Source: an uncultured Alphaproteobacteria bacterium (lineage in GTDB: Bacteria; Pseudomonadota; Alphaproteobacteria; RF32; CAG-239). Taken from it: a DNA stretch of 64,000 bases. Below the pieces are notes generated by a model, which worked only from the letters and a program-made list of their open reading frames with translations, was not told the DNA's origin and did not search any database. The DNA is taken from contig CAKQTH010000001.1 of NCBI GenBank assembly GCA_934276635.1, positions 62,001-126,000 on the forward strand, given 5' to 3'. Position numbers and translations under genes: made by a program. Shown in pieces: positions 45,839-55,671 of the stretch; the stretch's first letter is position 1; each line of letters begins with the position of its first letter.

Positions 45839-46390
45839 TTATGCACCTTTCATTGCCGTTTCGATTCGGCTTAATTTTCCCTTGATTGAATCATCGATAA
45901 TATCGGATTCATAGCGGATAATCAGCCCACCGAGAATTTCGGGTTTAATCTGATATTTTATAATCACTTTTTTAGATAATAATTCTTCTAAATTTTTTTG
46001 CAAATTTTTATCTTGGGTTTTGCTCAATTCTTTTACGGATTGCACTTCTACACCCACAAACCCGTTGTTTTTCAAATACATATCGCAAAATTCCTGCAAA
46101 ATTCCGGCGAGTTCAGAAAATCTGTCATTTTGAGCGACAATTTCCATCAGGCGGCAAAGTTCAGGCGCCAATTCTGATTTTTTGCAGATTTCTTTTGCGG
46201 TAGAAATTTTTTCTTCAAGGCTGATAAGCGGAGATGAAAAATATCGTGTTATGTCGCCGTCTTTTTGCAAAATTTCGAGCAATTCAGAGGTCTGAGCATA
46301 AACCTCTTTTACCGCATCGTCTTGCGCCGCGCCTCCGAGCAGGGCTTTGGCATAAATTCTATCTATTTTGTATTTTGAAGTTTTTTGCAA
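45839..46390 (-). CDS. atpH: ATP synthase F1 delta subunit
   Basis: 183 aa. Stator subunit linking F1 to the b subunits. N-terminal helical part starts [15 protein letters not shown] and the C-terminal part has the [40 protein letters not shown] pattern of OSCP/delta. The start is a TTG (46390) with AGGGA about 7 nt upstream; there is no ATG nearby. It begins 20 nt after priA, the usual alphaproteobacterial order. Confidence 0.93.
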   Translation of the reverse strand: MQKTSKYKIDRIYAKALLGGAAQDDAVKEVYAQTSELLEILQKDGDITRYFSSPLISLEEKISTAKEICKKSELAPELCRLMEIVAQNDRFSELAGILQEFCDMYLKNNGFVGVEVQSVKELSKTQDKNLQKNLEELLSKKVIIKYQIKPEILGGLIIRYESDIIDDSIKGKLSRIETAMKGA

Positions 46391-46410
46391 TTTTTCTGTC
46401 CCTGATGTGT

Positions 46411-48588
46411 TTACATAAAACTGTACGGATTTATATCAATCTTTATTCTTACATTAGACGGAGTTTCAATCATAGACAACCATTTTTTTATAATATCCTG
46501 AATATTTATGCATTTTTCCGTTTTGAGCAGCAGTCTGTAACGATATTTTCCTCTGACCATATATAAAGGAGCAGGTGCCGGTCCCAAAGTCGTAATCATA
46601 TCGGTGTTCGGCGCGCATCGTCCGAGTAAATATGCCGTTTTTTCGGTTTTTTCAATGTTTTCTCCGGTGACAATAATGGCGGCAAGCTTGCCGAACGGCG
46701 GCATTTTCAAAATCTGTCTGGTCTTTTTTTCTATCCGGATAAATTCGTCGCGGTTATTCTCAACAAGGGCTTTTAAGACATTGTTTTCAGGGTACACGGT
46801 CTGCATATAAACAACGCCTTTTTTGTCGCCGCGTCCGGCTCGCCCCGCAACCTGCGTCAAAAGCTGATAAGTCTGTTCGGCGGCGCGCAAATCGCTCCCC
46901 ATCAAACCCAAATCAGCATCAACGACACCGACCAGCGTCAGCATCGGAAAATGATGCCCTTTGGCCAAAATCTGCGTTCCGATAATGATATCAAGCCGGC
47001 CTTGCTCCATTTGCGATATAATGTCGGAAACCTCGGCAAAGCTTGAAGTCGTATCGCTTGAAACAACGGCGATTCTGGCGTCGGGAAAGCGGTTTTTTAC
47101 TTCTTCGGCAACGCGTTCAACCCCCGGCCCGCAAGCGACCAATCCTTCTTCAGAGCCGCATTCGGGGCACATTTTCGGTTTCGGCATAGAATATCCGCAC
47201 TGGTGGCAAATCAGCGAATGTGTGCTTTTGTGTTCGGTGAGCCACGAGGTGCAGTGCGGGCATTGAATCCGGTGTCCGCAGTCGCGGCATATTGTCAGCG
47301 GAGCATATCCGCGGCGGTTCAAAAACAGCATACTCTGTTCGTTTTTTTGCAAATTTTGACTGATTGCCTCGACCAAAGTCGGCGCCAGCCATGAAGTCCC
47401 CCAACTGCCTTTTTGCGGCTTGTCTTTTTTCAGGTCGATAACTCTGATTTCCGGCAGTTCCGCCGCAGCAAAACGCGAAGTCAGTTTTACAATGTCATAT
47501 TTGTTTTCTTCAACATTAACAATGGTTTCCAAATCAGGCGTCGCAGTAGACAATATCAGCGGAAATTGTTCGATTTTTGCTCGAACAATCGCCATATCGC
47601 GCCCCTGATAATTTACAACATCTTCCTGCTTAAACGAATGGTCGTGGCTTTCGTCAACCACAATAAGCCCGAGGTCTTTATAGGGCAAAAACAGCGCCGA
47701 ACGAGCCCCGACAATAACTTTTGCCTCGCCGCGCACGATTGATTTGAAAGTCTGTTTTTTGTCGGCCGGCGAAAGGTTTGAATGCCAGCATGCGGGTTTT
47801 GTGCCGAAACGATGCTCAAAACGGGCAAGCCATTGAGTTGTCAGCACAATTTCAGGCACCAGTACCAAAACCTGTTTTCCGCTGTTCAGCGCGGCCGCAA
47901 CCGCTTCAAAATAAACTTCGGTTTTCCCGGAACCGGTGATGCCCTCAAGCAGAGTAACGGAAAATCCGCAACCGTTTTTTGCACACAAAATATCTGCGGC
48001 GGCCTGCTGCTCGTCGGTCAATTTTACGATTGAATAATCCGCATTCGGGATTTCAAAAACTTTTTTCTTTTCCTGCAAAACAGGCTCGATTACTTTTGCA
48101 TCTATCAGGGTTTTGATAACGCTTTGGCTGACACCGGCGCCTTTGGCGATTTCGGCTCTTGAATACGGCGCATATTCCAAAAGATGCATAACATGCCATC
48201 TGGCATCAGAATTTTTGAGCTTTGCTTCGGCCAGAGTTTTTCCGGTCAGACGATACAGGCAATCGGTCGGCATATTGTCAAACATAGACTTTCCGCCGAT
48301 AGCCATTTTCAGAACCAAACCGAGCGGTGCCATATTATATTGCGCAACCCATTGAATAAATTCCAAAAGTTTTTCCGACAGCGGCGGAATATCAATAACT
48401 TCTATAATATGCTTGATTTTTATGTCGTCTATGTCAGAAGATTTGCCGTCTTTGAAAACGACGCCGATTTGCTGTTCTTTTCCCCAACCGACTCGAACAA
48501 CCGTGCCGATTTTTGTGTCTTCATCAACTTTGTAATCAAAAACACCATTCAAAGGCAGAGGAAGCAAAACACCGACAATTTTTACCAC
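46411..48588 (-). CDS. priA: Primosomal replication-restart helicase PriA
   Basis: 725 aa, 3'-to-5' DNA helicase that reloads the replisome at stalled forks. 3'-binding domain at the N-terminus (LPLNGVFDYKV), Walker A GITGSGKTEVYF, DEAH-type DESHD, and the zinc-binding cysteines CRDCG..CPHC..CHQCGYS..CPECGS between the helicase lobes. The start is a GTG (48588) with no clear ribosome site, so the start is less sure than the product. It lies between gcrA and atpH. Confidence 0.96.
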   Translation of the reverse strand: MVKIVGVLLPLPLNGVFDYKVDEDTKIGTVVRVGWGKEQQIGVVFKDGKSSDIDDIKIKHIIEVIDIPPLSEKLLEFIQWVAQYNMAPLGLVLKMAIGGKSMFDNMPTDCLYRLTGKTLAEAKLKNSDARWHVMHLLEYAPYSRAEIAKGAGVSQSVIKTLIDAKVIEPVLQEKKKVFEIPNADYSIVKLTDEQQAAADILCAKNGCGFSVTLLEGITGSGKTEVYFEAVAAALNSGKQVLVLVPEIVLTTQWLARFEHRFGTKPACWHSNLSPADKKQTFKSIVRGEAKVIVGARSALFLPYKDLGLIVVDESHDHSFKQEDVVNYQGRDMAIVRAKIEQFPLILSTATPDLETIVNVEENKYDIVKLTSRFAAAELPEIRVIDLKKDKPQKGSWGTSWLAPTLVEAISQNLQKNEQSMLFLNRRGYAPLTICRDCGHRIQCPHCTSWLTEHKSTHSLICHQCGYSMPKPKMCPECGSEEGLVACGPGVERVAEEVKNRFPDARIAVVSSDTTSSFAEVSDIISQMEQGRLDIIIGTQILAKGHHFPMLTLVGVVDADLGLMGSDLRAAEQTYQLLTQVAGRAGRGDKKGVVYMQTVYPENNVLKALVENNRDEFIRIEKKTRQILKMPPFGKLAAIIVTGENIEKTEKTAYLLGRCAPNTDMITTLGPAPAPLYMVRGKYRYRLLLKTEKCINIQDIIKKWLSMIETPSNVRIKIDINPYSFM

Positions 48589-48600
48589 GGCAGACTCTGA

Positions 48601-49071
48601 CTATTTTTTTATGGGCTTTACATAGGCGATTGCAGAATGTTCATCGCAATAAGTTTGTCCGGTGCGAACTTTTTTCCCGCAAAAATGAAAATTTTCATCG
48701 CGCGGATCGCCCAGCGGCCAGCGGCATGTGTGGCTGTCCAAATCAGTTACTCTGATAAGGTTATCGGTGCGAACCGCAGCTTTCGGAGCAGCCTTTTCAA
48801 CCGAAACGGTGATTGTTTCTTCTTCAATTTCGACCGCGGGAGCTTCTTTAGCATGAGTTTCTTTTATTTTTTTAGCGCGGGCGGCAGCGGCTCTTTTAAT
48901 TTCTTCTTCTTTTTTCTTAATCGGAGAAGGGCGGCCGGAAAGGCTCAGGCGATGAACTTTGCCGACGACCGAATTTTTTGAAATCCCGAGTTTTTTTGCA
49001 ATCTCACTGGTAGAGAGGCCGTCCAGCCACAATTTTTTCAAATCTTCAACCATTTTATCAGTCCAAGCCAT
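48601..49071 (-). CDS. gcrA: Cell-cycle regulator GcrA
   Basis: 156 aa. GcrA is the alphaproteobacterial regulator that binds sigma-70 RNA polymerase and activates promoters carrying CcrM-methylated GANTC sites. The N-terminal HTH domain MAWTDKMVEDLKKLWLDGLS plus TSEIAKKLGISKNSVVGKVH is diagnostic; the C-terminal CRWPLGDPRDENFHFCGKK segment is also conserved. GGAG lies before the ATG. One GANTC site (48593-48597) lies in the 12 bp between gcrA and priA, but such sites are common by chance. It is probably the first gene of gcrA-priA-atp. Confidence 0.97.
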   Translation of the reverse strand: MAWTDKMVEDLKKLWLDGLSTSEIAKKLGISKNSVVGKVHRLSLSGRPSPIKKKEEEIKRAAAARAKKIKETHAKEAPAVEIEEETITVSVEKAAPKAAVRTDNLIRVTDLDSHTCRWPLGDPRDENFHFCGKKVRTGQTYCDEHSAIAYVKPIKK

Positions 49072-49201
49072 AACTTTTCTCCATATTTGCTTTGTTTTTC
49101 CCGATATTATGGCAATATTATGCCAAAGTCCAGAAATAATTTATTTATTTTTGCAAATTTTATATTATAATTGTTAAAAATGCTTTTTTAAGGGAAGTTT
49201 T

Positions 49202-50443
49202 ATGAAAACGGCGGTATTGATATTCGGATTTTTGTTTTTTTGCGGCGATTGCTTTGCTCTTGAGCCGAAAGACTATGCAAGCTTTTTTGAAATTGATATG
49301 GACGAAGAGTTTCCGTCGTTTAAGGAGCTGGAACAAAAATATTTTCACGATTCGTCGGATTATGAGCCGAAATATGCATACCGCGCGGAAATAGGCAATG
49401 TTTTTGACAAAGAATTCCGCCAAATGATAGCCTCTTACGGCAGCAGCGAAAAACGCCTGAAAAGTCCGGTAGAAGACGATTATATGGATATGATAAATTC
49501 CGTGCCTAAAGAGATGTATCCCTATATCGGTCCTCAACTACATATTGCATACGGCGTTCCCGAAAAAATAAAAAACATGCCGGGGATAAAAGAAACCAAA
49601 AACAAGTTTCCGCAAAGGATTGCGCCGCAGCTTGCCGACATTGAAAACATTGAGTTTTTGTCGCCGCATCTGTATTTTTTGCTTATGCCTGAAATCTGGC
49701 CGGAAAACAATCTGCATGTGGAATATGTTCCGCAAAAAATCAAAACAAAAGTTAAGGCAGATATTTCGCCGAGCGTGATGGAAAAAGTTATGAAAATTGT
49801 GCCGCCCGAAGATTTTTATCCAGACGCAAAAGAAAAAACATCGCCGCAAAGAAGCGACCTCAGGACTCTCAATCCGACCAAGGATTCGGCTTTGACAAGC
49901 GGAGATATCAAAGCTTTTGCCGCAACGCTCGACAAACTTGATAAATTTGCAAAATCGGGACAGGTTCGGCAAAAAGTTTTCAGCGCAGGAACTCTGCTTG
50001 ATGCTTATGAGGCAGATAACGGAAAGGCTCTTCCTCTCAACAATTTCAAAGATTTGGTCAATCCGTGCCAAAGGCTGGTTCAAAAAATCAAAATTGCCGG
50101 ATTGGAGAGCGAATTTCGCAAAATTTTGGCTGAAGACGGGTTTGAGCCGAAAGGCTGGGCTTATACCTGCGACAAAACAATCAAAGCCTATCGTAAAAGC
50201 AGAATGACAACTTTTATGATGCGCGATTTGCAAGACTATAAACACGGAGTTTATGAAGATTATATGCGTCAAACCCTGAGCCCGCGGCAGCAGGCGGCGC
50301 AGTTTGCAGCAATTCAGACCAATATAGAGATGTATGCGTCTCCGGTTGAAGATGTTCTTGAGGCGATGAAAAACGCCGAGCTTTTGCGCGAACAGTTCCG
50401 AAAGATAAACTTTATGATAGTCACTGCTCCTGTCTCGCTGTAA
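49202..50443 (+). CDS. Exported protein of unknown function
   Basis: 413 aa with a signal peptide (about 1-18, ending CFA) and an AAGGGAAG ribosome site. The mature chain is helical and charged, with a Pro/Tyr-rich first half and a second half (about 230-400) containing KLDKFAKSGQVRQKVFSAGTLLDAYEADNG and several long helices. Only two cysteines in the mature part. No domain recognised. It diverges from gcrA and precedes rpoZ. Confidence 0.7.
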   Translation: MKTAVLIFGFLFFCGDCFALEPKDYASFFEIDMDEEFPSFKELEQKYFHDSSDYEPKYAYRAEIGNVFDKEFRQMIASYGSSEKRLKSPVEDDYMDMINSVPKEMYPYIGPQLHIAYGVPEKIKNMPGIKETKNKFPQRIAPQLADIENIEFLSPHLYFLLMPEIWPENNLHVEYVPQKIKTKVKADISPSVMEKVMKIVPPEDFYPDAKEKTSPQRSDLRTLNPTKDSALTSGDIKAFAATLDKLDKFAKSGQVRQKVFSAGTLLDAYEADNGKALPLNNFKDLVNPCQRLVQKIKIAGLESEFRKILAEDGFEPKGWAYTCDKTIKAYRKSRMTTFMMRDLQDYKHGVYEDYMRQTLSPRQQAAQFAAIQTNIEMYASPVEDVLEAMKNAELLREQFRKINFMIVTAPVSL

Positions 50444-50470
50444 AAAAGTATAACTTTTTGAAAATTATGC

Positions 50471-50499
50471 TTGCATTTAAACGGCATAAATTATATAAA
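50471..50499 (+). promoter_or_regulatory. Promoter of rpoZ
   Basis: TTGCAT (50471-50476), 17-bp spacer, TATAAA (50494-50499), 43 bp before the start codon. Confidence 0.65.
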
Positions 50500-50541
50500 C
50501 CAACTGACAATTGTTCTAAATTAACTTTATAAGGTGAAAAA

Positions 50542-51039
50542 ATGGCTCGCGTTACTGTTGAAGATTGCGTAGATAAAATTCCGAATCGCTATGAACTGCT
50601 TATGGTTGCGGCTCAACGCGCGAAAGATATTGCGGCTGGCGCTCCGCTGATGGTTGAAAGAGATAATGATAAAAATCCGGTCGTTGCCCTGCGCGAAATT
50701 GCCGAAGACAAGGTAAATATCCACGAATTGCAGCGCTCTTTGGTTATCGGCCTGCAAAAATATGTTGAAGTTGAAGAACCTGAAGAAGAAGAGCTTGAAA
50801 TTATTGCGGCAGAAAAAGAATTGTCAGGTTTGGACGATCAGTTCGACAATCTTCTGCTTGATAACGAGGCTTCCGATTCTATGCAGATTCAAGATGAAGA
50901 AACCGATTTGGATTTGGACGCCGATTCTGATGTCGATATAGATGCAGATCTTGACGATGCTGATCTGGACGATGATTTTGATGATGATATCATCGGTGAT
51001 GACGACGCATCGGATTCTTTTGATGATTTTGATGAATAA
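50542..51039 (+). CDS. rpoZ: RNA polymerase omega subunit with a long acidic C-terminal tail
   Basis: 165 aa, much longer than the usual 70-130 aa. The N-terminal omega domain is clear: [27 protein letters not shown] and [12 protein letters not shown]. From about residue 80 the chain becomes acidic, and from about 115 to the end it is almost only Asp, Glu, Ser, Ile and Leu. Omega stabilises the beta' subunit and assists polymerase assembly and ppGpp sensing. The next gene is rsh, which makes ppGpp, the standard pairing. Confidence 0.94.
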   Translation: MARVTVEDCVDKIPNRYELLMVAAQRAKDIAAGAPLMVERDNDKNPVVALREIAEDKVNIHELQRSLVIGLQKYVEVEEPEEEELEIIAAEKELSGLDDQFDNLLLDNEASDSMQIQDEETDLDLDADSDVDIDADLDDADLDDDFDDDIIGDDDASDSFDDFDE

Positions 51040-51073
51040 TCTTAAGATTATATAAACATATTCTTTTATAAGA

Positions 51074-51114
51074 TTGAGGAACGATTTTAGTTGCAAATTG
51101 TTCCTCAATTTTTT
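51074..51114 (+). terminator. Terminator of rpoZ
   Basis: TTGAGGAAC and GTTCCTCAA pair perfectly around a 17-nt loop, followed by six T residues. rsh starts 39 bp downstream. Confidence 0.85.
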
Positions 51115-51152
51115 ATTATATAGACCGAAACGGGACAGGAGAGGGCGAAAAT

Positions 51153-53300
51153 ATGTTACGACAGTATGAACTTGTGGATTTGGTAAAATCTTATGACCCG
51201 AACGCCGATGAAGATGCGCTGAACAGGGCCTATGTGTTTGCAATGAAAAAACACGGCGGACAGCTCAGGGCTTCCGGCGACCCGTATTATTCGCATCCGG
51301 TTGAAGTTGCCGGAATTCTGACCAAGTTCAAACTTGACTGCGCCTCGATTATTGCCGGACTTTTGCATGATACGGTAGAAGACACCGAAACCACGGTGGA
51401 AGAAGTCCGCGAACTTTTCGGAGATCAGGTGGCAACGATTGTTGACGGACTGACCAAAATTTCCATAATCGAACAAAAATCTGGCAACAGCAAACAGGCG
51501 GAAAATTTTCGCAAACTTTTGCTCGCAATGTCTGAAGATATCAGAGTTTTGCTGATAAAATTGGCCGACAGACTACACAATATGCGTACTCTTCACTTTT
51601 GCCCGCCGGAAAAAAGACAAAGAATTTCACGAGAAACATTGGATATTTATGCGCCGCTGGCCGAAAGAATCGGTATGCAGGAAATTAAGACCGAACTTGA
51701 AGAAATCGCGTTTGCCGAGCTGTATAAAGAGGCTCACGATTCGATTGTCGCCCGTTTGAACTTTTTGCGCGAACAGGGCAGCAATCTTGTGCCTCAAATT
51801 ATTGCTCAGCTTGAAAAAGATATGGCCGATAACGGAATTAAGGCGGTGGTGTCCGGCCGTGAAAAATCGCCGTATTCGATTTGGACCAAAATGCAGCGCA
51901 AAAACGCTTCTTTTGAGCAGCTTTCGGATATTATGGCGTTTCGAATTTGTGTAGATACGATTGCCGACTGTTATCAGGCGCTTGGAATCGTGCACAGCAA
52001 ATATCATATGGTTCCGCGCCGTTTTAAGGACTATATCTCGACACCGAAACCGAACGGATATCAATCAATACATACCGGCGTTATCGGACCGTATAATACC
52101 AGAATTGAAATTCAGATAAGAACGCACGAAATGCACGAAATCGCCGAAAAAGGCGTTGCGGCGCACTGGGCGTATAAACAGGAACAAAAAGTCGAGGGCA
52201 AAAATTTTCGCTGGATGCGCGAGCTTTTGGAAATTTTGGAGCAGGCTTCAAATCCGGAAGAATTTTTGGAAAACACAAAGCTCGAGATGTATAACGATCA
52301 GGTGTTCTGCTTTACTCCGAAAGGCGATTTAATCGGGCTTCCGAGCGGGTCTACGCCGGTTGATTTTGCCTATGCGGTGCATTCTCTTGTCGGAAATACA
52401 TGTGTCGGAGCAAAAATCAACGGAGAAATCCGCCCGCTCAGAACTGTTTTGCAAAACGGCGATCAGGTTGAAATTTTGACCTCTAAAGCGCAACATCCGT
52501 CAACCGAATGGGAAAGATTCGTCGTTACCGGAAAAGCAAAAGCCGCAATCAGACGATATGTCAGAGCCAATAAACGGGCGCAGTTTATCACCCTCGGCGA
52601 AGAGATTTTGGACAGGCTGTTTAAGGGCGAAGGGCTTGAATTTTCAGAAAAAGGAATTGTAAACAATTTGGCCGCGTTTAGTGCCGAAAGCCTTGATGAT
52701 GTATATGCAAAAGTCGGAGAAGGGCTGATTACCGGTTGGGATGTTTTGCGCACATTATATCCGAGTTATAAGCAGTCGCGCCTTGAAAAAGTTATGCAGT
52801 CGATTACTCCGTCAACTGTAAAATCAGGGCTGAAAAAGGCAAAGAAAAAAGGCGAACCGATAAAAATCAAGGGGCTGATTCCTGGTATGGCCGTTCATTT
52901 TGCCGGCTGTTGCCACCCACTTCCAGGGGACAGAATTGTGGGAATTGTGACTACCGGAAAAGGCGTTGCGGTACACACTATTGATTGCAAATCTTTGGAA
53001 AAATACGCTTCAGAGCCGGAAAGATGGCTTGATATCGCCTGGGGAGACGAGGCGGATAACGAAAAGCATATCGGCCGCGTGAAGATTATGTTGAATAATG
53101 AACCCGGAACTTTGGCCGAATTGTCAAATCTGATAGCCAGATACGGCGGAAATATCGTGAATTTAAATATTGTATACCGCACAATCAGCTATTTTGAATT
53201 GCTTGTCGATATTGAGGTGAAAGATGTTCGCCAGTTGACGGATATTATTGCGGCGTTGAAGGCTTCAAAATCCGTCAGCTATGCGGCAAGAGCGTCATAA
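51153..53300 (+). CDS. rsh: Bifunctional (p)ppGpp synthetase/hydrolase, RelA/SpoT family
   Basis: 715 aa. HD hydrolase domain (HPVEVAGILTKFKLD, GLLHDTVEDTE, about 48-80), synthetase domain (GREKSPYSIWTKMQRKN, LSDIMAFRI, about 230-350), TGS domain (VFCFTPKGDLIGLPSGSTPVDFAYAVH, about 385-445), and C-terminal zinc-finger/ACT region with GCCHPLPGD and NEPGTLAELSNLIARYGGN. The intact HD residues suggest that both synthesis and hydrolysis are possible. Alphaproteobacteria usually carry this single Rsh. The start has GGAGAGG upstream. Confidence 0.96.
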   Translation: MLRQYELVDLVKSYDPNADEDALNRAYVFAMKKHGGQLRASGDPYYSHPVEVAGILTKFKLDCASIIAGLLHDTVEDTETTVEEVRELFGDQVATIVDGLTKISIIEQKSGNSKQAENFRKLLLAMSEDIRVLLIKLADRLHNMRTLHFCPPEKRQRISRETLDIYAPLAERIGMQEIKTELEEIAFAELYKEAHDSIVARLNFLREQGSNLVPQIIAQLEKDMADNGIKAVVSGREKSPYSIWTKMQRKNASFEQLSDIMAFRICVDTIADCYQALGIVHSKYHMVPRRFKDYISTPKPNGYQSIHTGVIGPYNTRIEIQIRTHEMHEIAEKGVAAHWAYKQEQKVEGKNFRWMRELLEILEQASNPEEFLENTKLEMYNDQVFCFTPKGDLIGLPSGSTPVDFAYAVHSLVGNTCVGAKINGEIRPLRTVLQNGDQVEILTSKAQHPSTEWERFVVTGKAKAAIRRYVRANKRAQFITLGEEILDRLFKGEGLEFSEKGIVNNLAAFSAESLDDVYAKVGEGLITGWDVLRTLYPSYKQSRLEKVMQSITPSTVKSGLKKAKKKGEPIKIKGLIPGMAVHFAGCCHPLPGDRIVGIVTTGKGVAVHTIDCKSLEKYASEPERWLDIAWGDEADNEKHIGRVKIMLNNEPGTLAELSNLIARYGGNIVNLNIVYRTISYFELLVDIEVKDVRQLTDIIAALKASKSVSYAARAS

Positions 53301-53352
53301 AACACCTTGTTTGGCAAAAAATCTGCCATATATAATATAAAAAGGCGGATTT

Positions 53353-53847
53353 ATGACTGAAAAAATAAAGAAAATATTAAAAAAATTGTTGGAAATCAGG
53401 GCAAGCGATTATCAGATTGCGGCGGGAGTTGCCTGCGGGGCGGCAATCTCGTTCACTCCGTTTGTCGGGTTTCATTTGGTTTTGGCAATCTTGACCGCAT
53501 TGCTGCTGCGGGCAAATGCGGTGGCAGCCGTTGCCGGAACAATCGTGGGTAATCCGTGGACATTTCCGTTTATATGGGTTTCAGTTTTGTATACCGGCGA
53601 GGAGATAATCGGCAAGGCGCACAGTGCGGTTCACCCTTCTTTTGAAGAATTGTTTAAAAATATGTTTTCTGCACTCAAAAATCTTGATTTCATGGCATTT
53701 GAGGCGGATATATGGCCGATTTTGCACCCGATGATAATCGGTTCGATACCTTTTTATTTGCTATCTTGGATAATTACCTATATAATCGTCAAAAAATTGT
53801 TGAACAAATATAGGAATAAGAACAATGATAGTCGGAATCGGAACTGA
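53353..53847 (+). CDS. DUF2062 family membrane protein
   Basis: 164 aa. Three hydrophobic helices (about 22-58, 66-84, 132-152) with the family pattern ASDYQIAAGVACGAAISFTPF and NAVAAVAGTIVGNPWTFPF. An AAGGCGG site precedes the ATG. The function of DUF2062 proteins is not established. It overlaps acpS by 23 bp, so the two are cotranscribed. Confidence 0.88.
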   Translation: MTEKIKKILKKLLEIRASDYQIAAGVACGAAISFTPFVGFHLVLAILTALLLRANAVAAVAGTIVGNPWTFPFIWVSVLYTGEEIIGKAHSAVHPSFEELFKNMFSALKNLDFMAFEADIWPILHPMIIGSIPFYLLSWIITYIIVKKLLNKYRNKNNDSRNRN

Positions 53848-54202
53848 TATCGCTCGCGTTTCAAGGTTTGAACAAAACGCGGATAATATCGCCAAAAGAT
53901 GTTGCACCGAACAAGAATTGCTCGAAATGGAAAGCAAAAAAGGAGCAAAAATATCGGCAGTGGCCAAACGATTTGCCGCCAAAGAAGCTTGCGTCAAGGC
54001 ATTAGGCACCGGGTTTTCTTCCGGAATATCTTTTCAGGATATAGAGATTTTTCATCATCAAAACGGCAGGCCTGATATCAGATTGCGCGGCAAAGCTGCG
54101 GCAATAATGAACGAATTGTGCGAAGATAAAGGAAAAATTTTTTTGTCGCTCAGCGATGAAAAGGAATATGTCGTCGCAATGGTCGTAATTGAAAGATTAT
54201 AG
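53825..54202 (+). CDS. acpS: Holo-[acyl-carrier-protein] synthase
   Basis: 125 aa. Transfers phosphopantetheine from CoA to ACP. Signature GIGTDIARVSRFE with the metal ligand Asp8, and KRFAAKEACVKAL with the second acidic ligand. AGGA lies upstream inside the end of the DUF2062 gene. Followed by lepB. Confidence 0.96.
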   Translation: MIVGIGTDIARVSRFEQNADNIAKRCCTEQELLEMESKKGAKISAVAKRFAAKEACVKALGTGFSSGISFQDIEIFHHQNGRPDIRLRGKAAAIMNELCEDKGKIFLSLSDEKEYVVAMVVIERL

Positions 54203-54228
54203 TTGCGAAATATAAAATATGGGCTACT

Positions 54229-54996
54229 ATGGCAAAAAACAATTTATTTGAGAGAAAAATGAAAGAAGATAAAAAAGAAGAAAGCCTCGGCGATACATTA
54301 AAAACAGTGGTTTTTGCAATCGCAATCGCAATATTAATTCGTTCGTTTTTGTTTGAACCGTTCAGAATCCCATCAGGCTCAATGTATCCGACACTTGAAG
54401 TCGGCGATTATTTGTTTGTTTCAAAATACACATACGGCTATTCAAAACATTCGTTTCCGTTCAGTATGCACCTGTTTGACGGCCGAATTTGGTATGATGA
54501 ACCTGAACGCGGCGATATTGTGGTTTTCAAATATCCGAAAGATAATTCGACGGATTATATCAAAAGGATTATTGGGCTTGCCGGTGACAAAATCAAACTT
54601 GTTGACGGCCGGGTTTATGTCAACGGAGAAATTTTGCCGCGCGAGCAGATTGAAGATTATGTGATTGCGGATAATGCGAACAATGCGGGTGTGTATCCGC
54701 AATATATCGAAACACTGCCGAACGGCGTCAAGCACAAAATTGTTGAAATAAGCGACAATGCGCCTTTGGACAATATGGAAGAAGTCACGGTTCCGGAAGG
54801 ACACTTTTTTATGATGGGCGACAACCGCGACCGCTCTGATGACAGCCGCGCCAATGTCGGTTTTGTGCCGGCGGAAAACTTGGTCGGAAAGGCGCGCGTT
54901 TTGTTCTTTTCATACGGTGATAACGGCGTTTGGTACAATCCTTTGAGCTGGGGCAAAAAGTTTCGCTGGAATCGCTTTTTCAGCAAAATAAAATAG
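54229..54996 (+). CDS. lepB: Signal peptidase I
   Basis: 255 aa. Removes Sec signal peptides at the periplasmic face of the inner membrane. One N-terminal membrane helix (about 23-42), box B PSGSMYPTL with the catalytic Ser51, box D YIKRIIGLAGD with the general-base Lys112, and box E MGDNRDRSDDSR. A second possible start (54259) would still keep the helix. Followed directly by rnc. Confidence 0.97.
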   Translation: MAKNNLFERKMKEDKKEESLGDTLKTVVFAIAIAILIRSFLFEPFRIPSGSMYPTLEVGDYLFVSKYTYGYSKHSFPFSMHLFDGRIWYDEPERGDIVVFKYPKDNSTDYIKRIIGLAGDKIKLVDGRVYVNGEILPREQIEDYVIADNANNAGVYPQYIETLPNGVKHKIVEISDNAPLDNMEEVTVPEGHFFMMGDNRDRSDDSRANVGFVPAENLVGKARVLFFSYGDNGVWYNPLSWGKKFRWNRFFSKIK

Positions 54997-55005
54997 GTGG
55001 CGAAG

Positions 55006-55671
55006 ATGCAAAATTTGGAAAATTTTTTAGGTTACAGTTTTGCAAATAAAAATTTGCTTAAACAAGCTCTTACTCACAGCAGCGTGTCATCAGATATTCA
55101 TAAAAATTATGAGCGTTTGGAGTTTTTGGGCGACAGAATTTTGGGCTTTACGGTTGCCGAAATGCTGTATAAACATTTTCCGAACGAACCGGAGGGAGAT
55201 TTGGCTCCGCGCCATACTTCACTGGTTTGCAAAGACGCGGTTTCAGAGGTCGCAAAGCTGCTGCATATTGATGAATATGTGATGATTGCCAACGAGGATA
55301 TCAGAGAAAACGACAATGTTTTGTGCGATGTCGGAGAGGCGGTTATCGGCGCGATTTGCATCGATTCGAATGTGAATAACGCCATTGAATTTGTGCGCAA
55401 AAACTGGGAGCCTTTGCTTGAAAAATATGTTACTCCGCCGAAAGATGCCAAAACAATGCTGCAGGAAATTTCTCACACGCTCAAACTCGGTGCGCCGGAA
55501 TATGTGGTTTTAGAAAAAAGCGGGGCAGAGCATCTGCCGTTATTCAAAATTGCCGTAAATCTTACCGGAGGAAGGCAGACAATCGGCGAAGGACACAGCA
55601 AAAAGCTTGCTGAACAGCAGGCTGCGGCTAAAATGTTGAAACAGCTCGGGTGCGGCAATGCAGCAAAATAG
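55006..55671 (+). CDS. rnc: Ribonuclease III
   Basis: 221 aa from the ATG at 55006 with AGGTGG 5 nt upstream; a GTG at 54997 would abut the lepB stop. The RNase III signature ERLEFLGDR (36-44) with metal ligand Asp43 and the second cluster GEAVIGAI are present, followed by a double-strand RNA-binding domain (about 150-220) ending in the KLAEQQAAAKMLKQL helix. It processes rRNA and other double-stranded RNAs. Overlaps era by 14 bp. Confidence 0.97.
   Translation: MQNLENFLGYSFANKNLLKQALTHSSVSSDIHKNYERLEFLGDRILGFTVAEMLYKHFPNEPEGDLAPRHTSLVCKDAVSEVAKLLHIDEYVMIANEDIRENDNVLCDVGEAVIGAICIDSNVNNAIEFVRKNWEPLLEKYVTPPKDAKTMLQEISHTLKLGAPEYVVLEKSGAEHLPLFKIAVNLTGGRQTIGEGHSKKLAEQQAAAKMLKQLGCGNAAK

Noticed and set aside
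48593..48597. GANTC methylation site between gcrA and priA as a regulatory signal
   Set aside because: A single pentamer of this kind is expected by chance every few hundred bases, and it is not near a recognisable promoter.
49538..50272. 244-aa ORF antisense to the exported protein gene
   Set aside because: The plus-strand gene has a signal peptide and ribosome site; the antisense reading has neither.
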